Origin: Pseudomonas citrullilanati
GTDB lineage: Bacteria; Pseudomonadota; Gammaproteobacteria; Pseudomonadales; Pseudomonadaceae
NCBI RefSeq assembly: GCF_030580855.1
Contig: NZ_JAUQOP010000003.1
Location: 248,001 to 312,000, forward strand
Direction: 5' to 3'
Length of the DNA: 64,000 nucleotides
The notes under the pieces are model-generated. The model saw only the letters and a list, made by a program, of their open reading frames with translations, was not told where the DNA came from and did not search any database. The position numbers and the translations under genes were made by a program. Below are positions 63,603 to 64,000 of the stretch, in pieces (position 1 is the first letter of the stretch; every line of letters begins with the position of its first letter).

Positions 63603-64000
63603 TTACTTGCGGGCGAACGTTGAGCGATAGCTGCCCGGCGGAACGCCGAAGAAGTCCCGGAAGCGCCGCTGGAAATGCGGTGAACTGACGAAGCCCGTCG
63701 CCACGGCGATTTCCGTTACCGAACGATTGGTCTGCTGGATGAGCTGGCGCGCACGGGTCAGGCGCAACTCCAGGTAATAACGCGTCGGAGTCGCCCCGAG
63801 GAAACTACAGAAGCGCCGCTCCAGCTGGCGCTTGGAAATCTTCACGCAGGCCGCCAGCTCATCGATCGTCAGCGGCTCCTCGACGTTCTGCCACATCAGC
63901 TCCAAGGCCAGCTTGAGGCTTTCCGGCAGCGTCGGATCGGTCTCGACGAACACGGGCGGCAGGTCCGATGCATCGCCTGATTCATCACAGCGCAGGATTT
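63603..64000 (-). CDS. GlxA/AraC-type regulator, C-terminal part (cut by window edge)
   Basis: The C-terminal 132 residues of an AraC-family regulator. Double helix-turn-helix: LTIDELAACVKISKRQLERR and SVTEIAVATGFVSSPHFQRR, ending with PPGSYRSTFARK. The frame stays open upstream to the window edge (...DLPPVFVETDPTLPES), so the true start lies beyond 64000; an internal GTG at 63953 is not the start. The linker and HTH resemble the GbdR/CdhR/ArgR branch that carries an N-terminal DJ-1-like domain, which is inference. Confidence 0.85.
   Translation of the reverse strand, partial: ILRCDESGDASDLPPVFVETDPTLPESLKLALELMWQNVEEPLTIDELAACVKISKRQLERRFCSFLGATPTRYYLELRLTRARQLIQQTNRSVTEIAVATGFVSSPHFQRRFRDFFGVPPGSYRSTFARK

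Overview
The window is chromosomal DNA of a GC-rich gammaproteobacterium, almost certainly a Pseudomonas of the P. fluorescens complex. Three things point there: the gene order serS-crcB-rarA-lolA-ftsK / trxB-aat-bpt-infA / clpA-clpS / cspD / icd / idh-nudJ-mnmA-hflD-purB-roxA-aceA-nuoABCDEFGHIJKLMN is the Pseudomonas core order as I recall it; a fused nuoCD and a monomeric isocitrate dehydrogenase are present; and there are many copies of the REP doublet built on GTGGGAGCGAGC. I see no rRNA, tRNA, CRISPR, prophage or insertion sequence. Species and gene-order statements rest on memory, not on a search.

Region 1 (1-5.1 kb): the 5' part of a periplasmic gamma-glutamyltransferase, a GNAT enzyme, a small lipoprotein, a DUF6388-like protein, and a tightly coupled tusD-C-B-E-ybiB operon. 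Region 2 (5.1-14.1 kb): yqjG, then a leftward block cysG-serS-crcB-rarA-lolA-ftsK covering siroheme, aminoacylation, fluoride export, fork repair, lipoprotein transport and chromosome segregation. Region 3 (14.1-20.6 kb): trxB, then a compact N-degron locus holding both leucyl-transferases (aat, bpt), the adaptor clpS and the unfoldase clpA, with infA inside and cspD beside it. Region 4 (20.7-33.2 kb): divergent icd and idh, then nudJ, mnmA-hflD, purB, roxA-GNAT, a secretin-like periplasmic protein, and aceA. Isocitrate dehydrogenases and isocitrate lyase compete for the same metabolite, and TusE passes sulfur to MnmA, so the window contains two connected pathways.

Region 5 (33.7-48.7 kb) is the complete 13-gene nuo operon for respiratory complex I. 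Region 6 (48.8-64 kb) is accessory: a hemerythrin gene with a near-perfect sigma-54 promoter, a LysR regulator, a YcaC-like hydrolase, a large amidohydrolase with a Cys/His-rich tail, an overlapping LysR-DoxX-ABM gene trio, a chloroperoxidase-like alpha/beta hydrolase, two convergent and overlapping winged-helix/STAND ATPase regulators, a GlxA-type regulator divergent from a pirin, a small secreted protein, and the 3' end of a second GlxA/AraC regulator.

The most interesting non-coding signals are a strong intrinsic terminator plus promoter-like -10 on the minus strand upstream of ftsK (candidate sRNA or attenuator), a TGTAGT...ACTACA operator with a well-spaced promoter about 430 nt upstream of aceA (long leader), a Fur-box-like site between aceA and nuoA, the sigma-54 promoter of the hemerythrin gene, and a possible 25-residue leader peptide before idh.
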